This document shows, piece by piece, positions 26,288-38,000 of a stretch of DNA of 64,000 bases. Origin of the DNA: DASXSB01 sp036506275 (GTDB lineage Bacteria; Methylomirabilota; Methylomirabilia; Rokubacteriales; CSP1-6); the NCBI GenBank assembly GCA_036506275.1, contig DASXSB010000054.1, positions 45,892-109,891 on the forward strand. The letters run 5' to 3'. Position 1 is the first letter of the stretch, and each line of letters opens with the position of its first letter. A model generated the notes under the pieces. It was not told the origin of the DNA, made no database searches, and worked only from the letters and a program-made list of their open reading frames with translations. Made by a program: the position numbers and the translations under genes.

Positions 26288-28273
26288 TCAGGGCGACGGC
26301 TCGGGACCGACCCTGCCCCCGAGGCACTGACCGAGGAAGACCTCCACCTCGCGATAGTGTCGGATCAAGTTGCGCCAGTTGCCGTACGTGCGGCGGTGCC
26401 CTTCGTCGGACAGAACGACGAAGCGCACCGTCTTCCCCGCCCTCTGGAGCGCCTCGACCATTTGCTCTGACTCGCGCAGCTTCACGCGCTCGTCGCGGGC
26501 GCCGTGGATGATCAGGACGGGCCGCGTGACGTCGCGCGCGCGGAACAGCGGCGACTTCGCCTCCAGGCGTGGTCGGTCCTCGGGGCGGCGGGGGTCGCCC
26601 ACGTACTTGTGGAAGAGCGGCATCCAGAGCTTCCAGTGCGGGGGCGCGCTCTCGAGCAGCGTCACGAGATTCGACATCCCGACCACGGAGACGCCGCACG
26701 CGAAGACGTCCGGCGTGAACGTCATGCCCACCAGCGCGGAGTATCCGCCATAGCTGCCGCCGTAGATTGCCACGCGCTTGGGATCGGCAAGGCCGACGTC
26801 GACGGCCCAGCGAACGCCGTCGATGAGGTCGTCGTGCATCTTCCCCGCGTACTCGCCGACGGCCAGCTCGCGGAACCGCCGGCCGTATCCCGTCGACCCG
26901 CGGTAATTGATCTGCAACACGGCATAGCCGCGATTGGCGAGAAACTGGATGGGCGCTTCGTAGCCCCAGTAGTCACGTGCCCAGTGCCCGCCGTGCACGT
27001 GTAGCACCATCGGCCCCGGTGTCTGGAAGCCGGGAGGCCGCGTGACGTAGCCGCGGAGGCGTACACCGTCACGCGCGCGGATGACGACGGGCTCCGTGGT
27101 TCCCAGGCGGTCGGCGAACGCCGACGACGCCGATTGTCCGAGGCGCACCGGGTCGCGTCCGGGCTCGACGAGGAAGTACTCGCGCATGCGCTCCGTGAAC
27201 GTCTCCACCGTGGCACGCTGGCCGCGCGCGTCGAGACTGAGAACCCGCACCCCCGCGTGCGTGCCGGTGCGCAGCGGCGCCACCGCCGTCGCCAGATCGG
27301 CGCGGAAGAAATGGACTTCGGGGTAGCCGGGAGAGACGAAGGCGGCGACTGGCCCCTGCCGTTGCCAATCGAGCGTGACCCACTCGACGTCGAGCTCGGG
27401 ATGCTCGTAGACGACGGTCTCACGGCCTGTCTCGAGATCGACCTTGACGAACGCCGTGCGGTCGCGGCCGCGTCCCGAACGCAGCCACATCGCGCGATCG
27501 TCCGGCGTCATTCCGAGCATGTGGGCATCGAACTCCTCCAGCTCGAACGTCTGCAATCGCGTCCACCGCCCGTCGCGAAACACTTCGAGATGGCGCTCCG
27601 TGGGACTCGCGTGGCGCAGGCGCGCGCGCGGGCGGCCTCCGCCGTCCACGAGCCAGTCCTCGACGTCACCCGGGTTCTCGGCGACCAGCGTCGTCTCCCC
27701 GTTACCGAGATCGATTCGGTAGAGATCGAAGACGGTGCGATCGCGGCGATTGGAGGAGACGATGATGCGGTCGGGGTCGTCGCGCAGGAGGCGAGCCACC
27801 CACGACGTCGCTCCCTCCCACGGCGTGAGGTCGACCGGTCGGGCGTCAGGCGCGTCCGTCGACGTCACGAAGACATGACTGCGCTCGTCGCCCTCGGCAT
27901 CCTGGGTATAGACGACGCGCCGGCTGTCGGCCGTCCACTCGAAGCCGAAGACGGACCGCGGCGAGTGCGTGTCCACGATGCCGACCTCGCCCCCGCTGGT
28001 GGCGCGGAAGAAGATGGTCGCTCGGCTCCGGTGGGAGCCGATCCACCCGAGGCGACTCCCATCCGGCGAGACCTTGTAGCCCCAAATGTTGGCGCGATTG
28101 CCGAAGAACTGCGCCAGCGTGACCAGCGCGGGCGGTGCCCCGGGCGTGGAGTCGCTGAACGCAACGGCCGGCGGCGGCGCTTCCGATCGGGACATTCCGC
28201 CGCCGCACGCGACGAGGACAAGCGCCACGAGAACGGCAAGGAGACGCTCGCTCCCGCGCCTGGTCCAGTCCAT
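26288..28273 (-). CDS. S9 family peptidase, lipoprotein
   Basis: A 661-aa prolyl-oligopeptidase-family enzyme. The N-terminus has a lipoprotein signal (LLAVLVALVLVACGGG, lipobox LVAC), so it is predicted to be lipid-anchored in the periplasm. A beta-propeller with repeats such as WTADSRRVVYTQDAEGDE precedes the hydrolase domain. The nucleophile is in AIYGGSYGGYSALVG, Asp in IIHGARDERVK and His in SDEGHRRTYGN. The ATG has GGGGAGG upstream. It is divergent from glnS. It cleaves short peptides; dipeptidyl- or acyl-peptidase specificity cannot be decided. Confidence 0.92.
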   Translation of the reverse strand: MDWTRRGSERLLAVLVALVLVACGGGMSRSEAPPPAVAFSDSTPGAPPALVTLAQFFGNRANIWGYKVSPDGSRLGWIGSHRSRATIFFRATSGGEVGIVDTHSPRSVFGFEWTADSRRVVYTQDAEGDERSHVFVTSTDAPDARPVDLTPWEGATSWVARLLRDDPDRIIVSSNRRDRTVFDLYRIDLGNGETTLVAENPGDVEDWLVDGGGRPRARLRHASPTERHLEVFRDGRWTRLQTFELEEFDAHMLGMTPDDRAMWLRSGRGRDRTAFVKVDLETGRETVVYEHPELDVEWVTLDWQRQGPVAAFVSPGYPEVHFFRADLATAVAPLRTGTHAGVRVLSLDARGQRATVETFTERMREYFLVEPGRDPVRLGQSASSAFADRLGTTEPVVIRARDGVRLRGYVTRPPGFQTPGPMVLHVHGGHWARDYWGYEAPIQFLANRGYAVLQINYRGSTGYGRRFRELAVGEYAGKMHDDLIDGVRWAVDVGLADPKRVAIYGGSYGGYSALVGMTFTPDVFACGVSVVGMSNLVTLLESAPPHWKLWMPLFHKYVGDPRRPEDRPRLEAKSPLFRARDVTRPVLIIHGARDERVKLRESEQMVEALQRAGKTVRFVVLSDEGHRRTYGNWRNLIRHYREVEVFLGQCLGGRVGPEPSP

Positions 28274-28342
28274 GGTCGACGCCTCCCCAGACCCGTAGGT
28301 ACCTTCGCGCGCGCAACCGCGCGTGATGATAGGATTCTTTCG

Positions 28343-30012
<1,670 letters not shown>

Positions 30013-30016
<4 letters not shown>

Positions 30017-31218
30017 TGACGAACCGCGACCGCTTCGAGCCGCTGCTTTCCGTCCGCGCCCGCATCGACGTACCGATCTCGACCGTCCGGCCCGCCATGA
30101 CGCCGCTGTACGAGTTCGGCGGTGGCCTGCCCGATCCCGCGTCGTTCCCGTACGACGGGATGGTGGAAGCGACCCGTCGCATGATGCAGGTGGAGGGCGC
30201 GGCCGCCATGACGTACGGCGACCCGCAGGGCTACCGCGGGCTCCGCGAGCTGGTGTGCGAGAAGTACGAGCGGTTCGAGAAGCTGAAGGTCGAGCCCGAG
30301 AACATCGTGGTCGCCAACGGCTCCGGCCATGCCCTCTCGCTCGCCTTCAGCGCCTTCGTCGATCCCGGCGATCCCGTAATCTCGGAGGCGCCCACGTTCT
30401 CGGGCTCGCTCAACACGATCCGCCGCCACGGCCCCGAGATCCTGGACGTCCCCGTGGACGGTGAAGGAATCGTCACCGACGCCGTGCGCGCGCGGCTCGA
30501 GACGCTGCGTCGCCAGGGGCGGCGCTGCAAGATGATCTACACGATCGTGAACTTCCAGAATCCGTCGGGCCCCACGCAATCGCGGCGCCGGCGGCAGGAG
30601 CTGGTCCGGCTCGCTCACGAGTACGAGACGCTGATCCTCGAGGACGACGCCTACGGCGAGCTGCGCTTCGAGGGCGAAACGCTGCCGCCGCTCTACTCGC
30701 TCGACACCGATGGCCGTGTCATCCGGGCCGGTACGCTCTCGAAGATCCTTGGCGCCGGGGTTCGCCTCGGCTGGCTGTGCGCGCCGAAGGAGATGATCCC
30801 GGCCTTCCAGGGCTTCCTCTTCGGGGGCGGCGTGAACCCCTACATGTCGCGCGTGGCTACGTGGTTCATGCGAGACCACATGGTCAGCCACGTCAACCTC
30901 CTCATCGACGTCTATCGCGCGAAGCGCGACGCCATGCTGAAGGGGCTCGACGAGCTCCTCGCCGGCACCGACGCCGTCATCAGCCGCCCCGAAGGCGGGT
31001 TCTTCGTGTGGATCCGGTTGCCGTCCGGCACCGATCCCCGGCGCCTGGCCGACCTGGCCACGGAGGCGCGCGTCCAGTACACGCCCGGCTCGTCGTTCTT
31101 CCCGCACGGCGGCGGCGACGAGTTCATCCGGCTCGCGTTCAGCTACGACTCGGCCGAGAAGTGCTACGAAGGCAGCCGGCTGATGGCGCGCGCGATCCTC
31201 GACGCCCGCGCGCGGTAG
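30013..31218 (+). CDS. PLP-dependent aminotransferase, class I/II
   Basis: A 401-aa fold-type I aminotransferase of the 2-aminoadipate / MocR-domain-like group. Motifs in order are YGDPQGYRGLRELV, NGSGHALSLAFSAFVDPGD, YTIVNFQNPSGPT (Asn/PLP contact), LEDDAYGELRF (Asp and Tyr) and the Schiff-base lysine in GTLSKILGAGVRLGW, with a C-terminal Arg in FIRLAFSY. It transfers amino groups using pyridoxal phosphate; the donor and acceptor are unknown. It overlaps the glnS stop by 4 bp with GGAGG immediately before, so coupling to glnS is likely. Confidence 0.93.
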
Positions 31219-31262
31219 CAGACGTTCGCGCGCGGACAGGCGTTTCAGGGGAGGCGGAGACG

Positions 31263-31724
31263 ATGACCACCGCCGCCCGCACGCCTCGCCTGCTGCCCCC
31301 CGTATATTTCCTCGCCTTCGTCGTCCTGATGCTGATCCTGGACGTCGTGGCGCCGCTGGCGGACGTCATCCCGAGGCCGCTCCGGCACGTCGGGACGATC
31401 CTGATCGTGGCCGGCGCGCTGCTTTCCCTGTCGGCGACGCTGCTGTTCAGACGCGCGCGGACGACGATCAAGCCCTTTCGTCAGTCGTCCGCGCTGGTGC
31501 GGGGTGGCCCGTATCGCGTGACACGCAACCCGATGTACCTCGGAATGGTCGTCGCGCTCATCGGCGTCGCCATCCGCCTCGGCGCCCTCACGCCGTTCGT
31601 GGTCGTGCCCGTCTTCGCGTGGATCATCCAGACGGCGTTCATCCAGGCGGAAGAGCGCCTGCTGGAGCAGACGTTCGGGGCGCAATACGCGCAGTACCGC
31701 GCGCGCGTGCGACGCTGGCTGTAG
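31263..31724 (+). CDS. Isoprenylcysteine carboxyl methyltransferase-family membrane protein
   Basis: A 153-aa integral membrane protein with three or four transmembrane helices (PPVYFLAFVVLMLILDVVA; GTILIVAGALLSLSATLLF; MVVALIGVAIRLGAL; FVVVPVFAWIIQTAFI). The ICMT/PEMT-type C-terminal motif is GGPYRVTRNPMYLGM plus QAEERLLEQTFGAQYAQY, which binds S-adenosylmethionine. It probably methylates a lipid or small molecule. It sits behind the aminotransferase on the same strand with a good GGGGAGG site. Confidence 0.9.
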   Translation: MTTAARTPRLLPPVYFLAFVVLMLILDVVAPLADVIPRPLRHVGTILIVAGALLSLSATLLFRRARTTIKPFRQSSALVRGGPYRVTRNPMYLGMVVALIGVAIRLGALTPFVVVPVFAWIIQTAFIQAEERLLEQTFGAQYAQYRARVRRWL

Positions 31725-31729
31725 GCCGA

Positions 31730-31789
31730 TCAGGAGGCGATCAGGGCGTCCACGGCGTCGTCCCACGAGAACCGGGCGGCGCGCGCGTG
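31730..31789 (-). pseudogene. Possible 3' remnant of a glycosyltransferase gene
   Basis: Directly after the M20D hydrolase stop, in the same frame, 19 codons encode ARAARFSWDDAVDALIAS and then stop. The phrase resembles the C-terminal end of GT4-type glycosyltransferases (RFSWD followed by a helix). Nothing else of such a gene is visible, so this may be a deletion scar or chance. Confidence 0.3.
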
Positions 31790-32989
31790 CTACGCCGGCG
31801 GCCGCCCTCCGCCTTCCAGAAACCGCAGCGCCACCGCCGCGTGGAGGGCGATGCCGGTGGCGAGCGCGGACTCGTTCACGAGCATGCGATTGGAGTGATT
31901 CGGATAGGCGGGGCCCGTGTCGGGGCGCGTGCCGAGGAAGCTCATGGCGCCCGGCATGCGCTGGAGCACGTACGAAAAGTCTTCGGAGCCCATGAGCGGG
32001 TGGGGCATGTCGCGCACGCGCTCGGGGCCCAACAGCTCGGTGGCGGTCTCGAGCACGAACCCCGCGAATGCGTCGTCGTTCACGGTGACGGGATAGCCGC
32101 GCGTGATCTCCACCGTCGCCTGCGCGCCGTGCGCGGCCGCGACGCCCTCCGCCACCCGCCGCACGCCTTCGAGCATCCGCGTGCGCGTCTTCTCCGAGAC
32201 CGTGCGCACGGTGCCGAGGAGCGAGGCCGTCTCCGGGATCACGTTGCGGGTGGTCCCCGCTTCCAGCTTGCCAATGGTGAGCACGGCGGGATCGAAGACG
32301 TCCACGCGGCGGGTGACGAGCGTCTGGAACGCCTGGATGATCTCGGCCGCGATCGGGATGGGATCGAGGCAGTCGTGCGGCGCGGAAGCGTGGCCGCCTT
32401 CGCCGCGCACGACGACGTGGATGGTGTCGCCGGACGCCATCGCCGGACCGCGCCGGGTGGCGACGACGCCGGCGGCGTCGCGGTGCCCCACGTGGATCGC
32501 GAAGGCGCCGTCGGGCGTGCCTCCGTCGAGCAACCCGTCTTCGAGCATCACCCGCGCGCCGTGATACCCCTCCTCTCCCGGCTGGAACATGAACACGACG
32601 CGGCCCGCAATGCTCGAGCGGCGAGCCACCAGCAACCGCGCCGCGCCCACCAGCATGGCGACGTGCGCGTCGTGACCGCACGCGTGCATCTTCCCCGGCA
32701 CTTCCGAGGCGAATGGCAGCCCCGTGTCCTCGGGCATGGGGAGCGCGTCCATGTCCGCGCGCAACAGAATGGTGCGACCGGGCCGCGCGCCGTCGAGCAC
32801 CCCGACCACCGACGTCGTTTGCGTTCCGGTGCGCGGGCGGAGCCCAAGTCCTTCGATCGCCTCCAGCACCGTCGACTGCGTGCGCGGGAGCGAGAGGCCG
32901 ATCTCCGGATGGCGGTGGATGCGGCGCCGGAGCTCCACGGTGTCCTCGAGCAATCCTCTGGCGTCATCGACGAGGCTGGAAAGTTTCAC
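31790..32989 (-). CDS. M20D family amidohydrolase (hippurate hydrolase-like)
   Basis: A 399-aa zinc peptidase of the M20D/aminoacylase group. Metal ligands and active-site residues are in RIHRHPEIGLSL, LLRADMDALPMPEDTG, KMHACGHDAHVAMLVG, FQPGEEGYHGA and the C-terminal HPLMGSEDFSYVLQ. The middle GGHASAPHDCLDPIP is the dimerisation domain. It hydrolyses N-acyl amino acids (hippurate, auxin conjugates or similar). GTG start with a GGGGG leader. It is convergent to the ICMT gene. Confidence 0.95.
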   Translation of the reverse strand: MKLSSLVDDARGLLEDTVELRRRIHRHPEIGLSLPRTQSTVLEAIEGLGLRPRTGTQTTSVVGVLDGARPGRTILLRADMDALPMPEDTGLPFASEVPGKMHACGHDAHVAMLVGAARLLVARRSSIAGRVVFMFQPGEEGYHGARVMLEDGLLDGGTPDGAFAIHVGHRDAAGVVATRRGPAMASGDTIHVVVRGEGGHASAPHDCLDPIPIAAEIIQAFQTLVTRRVDVFDPAVLTIGKLEAGTTRNVIPETASLLGTVRTVSEKTRTRMLEGVRRVAEGVAAAHGAQATVEITRGYPVTVNDDAFAGFVLETATELLGPERVRDMPHPLMGSEDFSYVLQRMPGAMSFLGTRPDTGPAYPNHSNRMLVNESALATGIALHAAVALRFLEGGGRPPA

Positions 32990-33226
32990 GGGCGGCGCCC
33001 CCTTTCTCGACCGCGATTATAGCGGCTGCGCGCAACGCTGCGGAATCGTCTGCACAGGCGCCGCTGTAAAAGCGACATGACGGCGTCCGGTCACGGCGAA
33101 ACGGTTTCATAGGACGAAAGGACGACGGTTGTCTTCGCGATGCGGTGATACGTTGTCGGTTCCCAGTCACACGTTGGCGTGCAGTGAACTTCAGTGGCGG
33201 TCGTGGTCCGCGGTGGAGTGAAGCCT

Positions 33227-33910
33227 ATGAGCACATTTCGGATCCCGCTCTGTGTCGCTTTCGCGGTTTTCGTCGCTCTCGTCACGCACGCGACTTTCCT
33301 CGCGGCCACGGTGGAGGCCCGCACGATCCAGATCACGAGCGGCGTCTTTTCCGCCTTCGGCTCGTTCGGTGGCGCCTCCGGCAACTTCGCGGGTGACGGT
33401 TTCTCCTTCTCGGGTGTCGGTCTCACCGGAGGTGGCGTCAATCCGAATTGCTTTCCCTGTCACCCCGGTGACGTCCTCTTCCTGCGCACGACCTACAGTG
33501 GTAGCGACCTCCCCGGCTCCGGAGTCATCGACGGCGTGCCACGAAGCTTCGGTATGCTGTTGCCGTTTCTCGCCAGCCTGGTCGTCGAGTTCAACGGCAG
33601 CCTCATCGTGCCGCCCCCGCCGCCATCGAGCGCCGACGTCGGGCTGGACGCCCCGTTCACATTCACGGGACTCGTGAGCTCCCTGACTCCCGGCGAGAAC
33701 CTCGACCTCGTGGGCGGCGGAAACGCCCATGTCGTTCTCACGCCGATCACCACCGGCGCTCTGTTCATGTGGAACGTCCGTCAAACGGACTTCACGTTCT
33801 CGCCCGTGCCCGAGCCGGGGACGCTCGCGTTCGTGACGGGCGGCGTGCTCGTGGGCATCGCGCGCGCCGTCAGGGGACGGCGCGCCGACTGGAAATCAGA
33901 TAGCCGGTGA
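33227..33910 (+). CDS. PEP-CTERM sorting domain protein
   Basis: A 227-aa exported protein. It has a signal peptide (PLCVAFAVFVALVTHATFLA) and a mature beta-rich region with two cysteines in NPNCFPCHPGDVLFL. The PEP-CTERM tail starts at PVPEPGTLAFVTGGVLVGIA, followed by the basic RAVRGRR. A proline stretch (PPPPPSS) sits mid-protein. Unlike the other PEP-CTERM genes here, no GG-N10-GC sigma-54 site was found in the 160 bp upstream. The 3' end overlaps the convergent PepSY gene by 41 bp. Confidence 0.9.
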   Translation: MSTFRIPLCVAFAVFVALVTHATFLAATVEARTIQITSGVFSAFGSFGGASGNFAGDGFSFSGVGLTGGGVNPNCFPCHPGDVLFLRTTYSGSDLPGSGVIDGVPRSFGMLLPFLASLVVEFNGSLIVPPPPPSSADVGLDAPFTFTGLVSSLTPGENLDLVGGGNAHVVLTPITTGALFMWNVRQTDFTFSPVPEPGTLAFVTGGVLVGIARAVRGRRADWKSDSR

Positions 33911-34901
33911 GCGCGAGCACCGGGAGGGCGAGGCCGACGAGCGCCCACGCGAGACGGGACGGCCAGCCCCCGAAGTCACCGTAGTGGAGCCGTCGCAGGA
34001 GCTCGCGCGCGGAGATGGGCGCGGAGGCCGCGCGTACGGCCACGATGGTGCCGGCGGCATCGACGACGACGTCGCCCTCGGTCTTCTCGACGCGGACGGT
34101 GCCGTCCGGCTCGGCGACGAGCGCCCGTACCGCGCCGGGTGAGGCGAGGCGCGCGCGCTCCGCGATCACGTCGAGCGCGAGGCGCCGGCCGAGCGACGGC
34201 GGCGCGTCGTCATCACCGGGTGGAGTGAAGGCGTTCGCGAGAGCGAGCGCGATGCCGGTGAGGGTGACGATCAACCCGACGGCGAGCGATGCGCCGCCCA
34301 CGATGCGGTGGAAGGTGCGGCTGCGGGCGCCGTGTCGCCGCGCCCCGAGCGTGAGCGGCCGCCGTCGGGCGGCGGGCCAGCAGAGCCAGAGTCCGCTCAC
34401 GCTCTCGATCACGAGCCAGGCTCCCACGAGCGCCACCACCACCGCACCCGCGCGGCCGGCATGAAAGCCGGCGTGCAGGGAATGGACCGCGAGCAGCAAC
34501 GAGCGCTCCGCGGCCCGGCCACCGATGACGTGAAGACGCGCGGGATCCACGCCGACGACCACGTGCTGTCGTTGCGCGAGCAGCTCGACGCGGTAGGGCT
34601 GCGCGCGATGGGCGGGGAGTCGCACGGCGTGGACCTCGGCGCCGGGATAGCGCAGCCGCGCCACCGCCACCACGCGATCGAGTGACGCCGACGCCGCTTC
34701 TCCGCCGACGGCGGAGGCCGGCGGCTGCCCGATGGCGTCGAGCTCGCCCCTGAACACCAGGACCATGCCCGAGAGCCCGAGCACGAGCACGAGAGGGCCG
34801 GTGACGAGACCGCCCCAGAGATGGAAACGCGCTGCGAGGCGGCGAAGGCTGGCGATGGCGCGCAATCGGCGCGTGGTCGGAGCGGGCGCCTCGGGCAGCA
34901 T
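33870..34901 (-). CDS. PepSY-associated transmembrane protein
   Basis: A 343-aa inner-membrane protein of the PepSY_TM family. It has four transmembrane segments (LHLWGG-type start, VLVLGLSGMVLVF; AVVVALVGAWLVIESVSGLW; IVGGASLAVGLIVTLTGIAL; WALVGLALPVLALTGYLIS) with two periplasmic PepSY-like loops between them. Conserved features include HSLHAGFHAGR and FHRIVGG histidines. Relatives take part in iron or siderophore uptake. The 41-bp 3' overlap with the PEP-CTERM gene is convergent. No siderophore receptor gene is visible nearby. Confidence 0.87.
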   Translation of the reverse strand: MLPEAPAPTTRRLRAIASLRRLAARFHLWGGLVTGPLVLVLGLSGMVLVFRGELDAIGQPPASAVGGEAASASLDRVVAVARLRYPGAEVHAVRLPAHRAQPYRVELLAQRQHVVVGVDPARLHVIGGRAAERSLLLAVHSLHAGFHAGRAGAVVVALVGAWLVIESVSGLWLCWPAARRRPLTLGARRHGARSRTFHRIVGGASLAVGLIVTLTGIALALANAFTPPGDDDAPPSLGRRLALDVIAERARLASPGAVRALVAEPDGTVRVEKTEGDVVVDAAGTIVAVRAASAPISARELLRRLHYGDFGGWPSRLAWALVGLALPVLALTGYLISSRRAVP

Positions 34902-35007
34902 GAGATCTCCGAGTGTAAGGCGGTTTCCGGGAGCTCGGGTCCTGTGTAAGGGCTACACTCCGGCCCCGTACCCTTCGTGTACACGTGTCCGGCGGCAAGA
35001 AATAAGC

Positions 35008-38000
35008 ATGAACCGTCGCGCTCTCGTCTGGCTGGCCTCGGTGTTCGTGCTGTGCATCGTGCTGGTCGCGCTGGCGATTCCCGCGCTGCCGCAAATCCTG
35101 AGAATCATCGCCATCAACCGGATTCAGGCGGCGACCGGGCGGGCGACGTCGATCGACGCCGTCGCGCTCGATCTGCGCTCGGGCCGGCTTCTCGTCACCG
35201 GCCTGAAGCTCGCCGACCGCGATGGGAGCCCGCTCGGATCCATCCAGCGCTTCGAGGCGCGCGTGCGACTGCGCGAGCTGCTTCGCGGCCACCTCCACAT
35301 CCGCGATCTCACCATCACCGACTCCACCGTCCACGTGGTGCGCTTCAGTCACGACGAGTTCAACATCTCGGACCTCATCAAGCGCCAGGGCGGTGACCGG
35401 CGTCCCCTCGCCGTCACCGTCGATCGGTTCGCGCTTGCCCGCGGAACCGTCCTCCTCGAGGACCGTAGTATTTCGCCGTGGCGCGTGTGGAAGTCGGAAG
35501 ACGTCACCATCGACGCACGCAACGTCTCCACGCGGCGGGACGACGGCGAAGCCAACGGATCGACCACCGTGAACGGCTCTCCGATCACCGTCCGCGTCGA
35601 ACACCTCCGGCTGGCCCCCGTGCACCTCAACGCCGTCGTCCGCGCCCAGCGCGTGGACATGTCCCTGGCGCGCGTCTACCTGCCGCCCGACACGCCGGTC
35701 ATCCTCGACCGCGGTCAGCTCGACACCACGATCACGGCCGTTGTCGATGCGCGCGATGGCCTCCGCGTGGACGTCGACGGCCAGATCGCGGATGCCGTCG
35801 TCATCAGGCGCTTCCAGAAGGATCCCGTGGTGACCGCGCCCCTCCTCCGCGTGGCCGTTCGCGAGTTCACGGTGGGCGCCAACGGCGAGCTTCGCGTGGG
35901 ACGCGTGGAGCTGGGCGGCGCCACCACGCTCATCAATGCGGACGCCACGCCCCCCGCCCGCTTCGAGCTCGCGCGACTCTCCGTGCGCGCGGAAAAGCTG
36001 GCGTGGCCGGTGCGCGAGCCGGCGTGGCTCGAGGTGGCGTCGGCGGTGCCGGGCGGCGGCGAGCTCACCATGCGCGGGCGCGTCAACGTGAAGCCCGTGT
36101 CGGCGCAGCTCGACGTCCGTCTCACCCGCGTCAACCTGAGCCCGTGGGCGCACTACGCCGCGCCCGGTCTATCGATCAAGGGCACCGGCGAGGCCGCGGT
36201 TTCCGTCGACCTCGCGCTCCAGCCGCGCCTCACTGCCGTCGGAAAGGGAACCGCGCAGGTGACGGGAGTCGCCGTCGCCGACGGTGATCGTCGCCTTCTC
36301 GATCTCGACCGCGCCGAAGTGGCCGGGCTCGACGTCCAGTGGCCGTCGCGGGTGACGGTCGGCCGCGTCACGCTGCGAGGTCCGGTGGCGCTCGTGGAGC
36401 GCGACGCCAGCGGAGCGCTCGTGCTGCCCACGCTCACGGGGGAGAAGCACCCGACGGCGAAGCGCGGCGCGACGAAGGGCGCCGGCGACGAGGAGGCCGA
36501 CGCCCCTCCGCCAGCCCCGCCGCCGTCGATCACGGTCGCGGTCGGCGAGGTCGCCGTCGAACGCGGCGCTCTGCGCTGGCGCGACGCCAGCGTGAAGCCG
36601 AACACCGACCTGCGCGTGGCGGACGTGCGCCTGCTCGTGAAGGACGTGGCGTGGCCGCTGAAGCACGCCGTGCCCGTCGATCTGCGCTTCACGGCACCGG
36701 CCGGTGGAACGGTGGCCGTGAAGGGCGACGTGGGCATCGATCCCATGGCGGCCGACGTCCAGGTCACCGCCCGCGGCGTGGCGGTGGGCCCGTACCGCGC
36801 GTACCTCCCGGGCGCGTTGCCCGTGCGCGGCCGCGCCGACGCGACCGTCGCCGCCACCATCGACCGCACGACCGCGCTGCAGGCGCGCGTGCGTGGCGAT
36901 GCCGCGCTCACCGGCCTCTTTCTTTCCGACGCCCGTCGGAAGATCGTGACCGTCGAGCGGGCGGAGGCGCGTGGGCTCGACGTAGAGTGGCCGGGGCGCA
37001 TCAGCGCGGACCGGGTGACGCTGCGGCAGCCGTGGGTGCTCGTCGAGCGCGACGAGAAGGGCGGCTTCCCGCTCCTGGCGACGCTCCGCGAGGCGGGCGC
37101 AAAGTCCGACGCGGTGGCGACGGCGACGCCGGGTCCCGGATCCGGCACGGAGGCGGCGCTGCCCCGAGAGGCGGCGCTGGGCGCCGCTCCGGTGCCGGCG
37201 GAGAGCGCGCGAGGCACTGGCGCCGACGGACCCACCCGCGCCCTCGGGGACGGGAATGGGCGTCCCGCGCTCGCGGTGGCGGTGCGCGAGTTCGCCATCC
37301 AGGACGGAGGCGCGCGCGTGATCGATCGCACGCTCACGCCCGTGTACACGGACGACCTCTCGCGTCTCTGGCTGCGCGTCCGCGGATTCTCCACCGCGCC
37401 CGCCGATCCCGCCCACGTCGATCTGCGCGCCACCCTCGGGCCCGCCGCGCCCGTGATCGTGCGCGGCACCGTGAGCGCGCTCGGCGCGCCCCTCGACGTG
37501 GACGTCACCGCCGAGCTGCGCGACCTTGCCGTCACGCGTCTCAACGCCTACCTCCGGCACTTCATCGGCTGGAACGCGAGCAACGGGCGCGTCTCCGCGC
37601 GCGTGAGCGGGCGCGTGCGCGGCGACGAGCTGGAGGCGGAGACGGCGGTTCAGCTCGGCCGACTGCAAGTCGTGCGGGGCGACCGCGACGATGCGGCGCA
37701 GCGACACCTTGGCTTGCCGCTCGGGGTCCTGGTCGGGCTCCTCAAGGACCGGCGCGGCAACATCAACGTGTCACTGCCGGTGGGCGGCCGCCTCAGCGAT
37801 CCGCGCTTCGACTTCAAGGACGCCATGTGGAGCGCCGGGCGCGCGGTGGCCGTGAAGACGATCGCGCTCCCCGTGAGCTGGATCGGCCGGCTCCGCTTCA
37901 GCGCGGATTCCAAGGTGCAGGACGTGGAGATCGACCCCGTCGGCTTCGAGGCGGGGACGGCGACGCCGACCGCGGAGGGAACCGCACGTCTCCAGCGCGT

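Noticed and set aside
33061..33226. Sigma-54 promoter upstream of the PEP-CTERM gene at 33227
   Set aside because: Every GG dinucleotide in this region was checked and none has GC at the required 10-bp distance.
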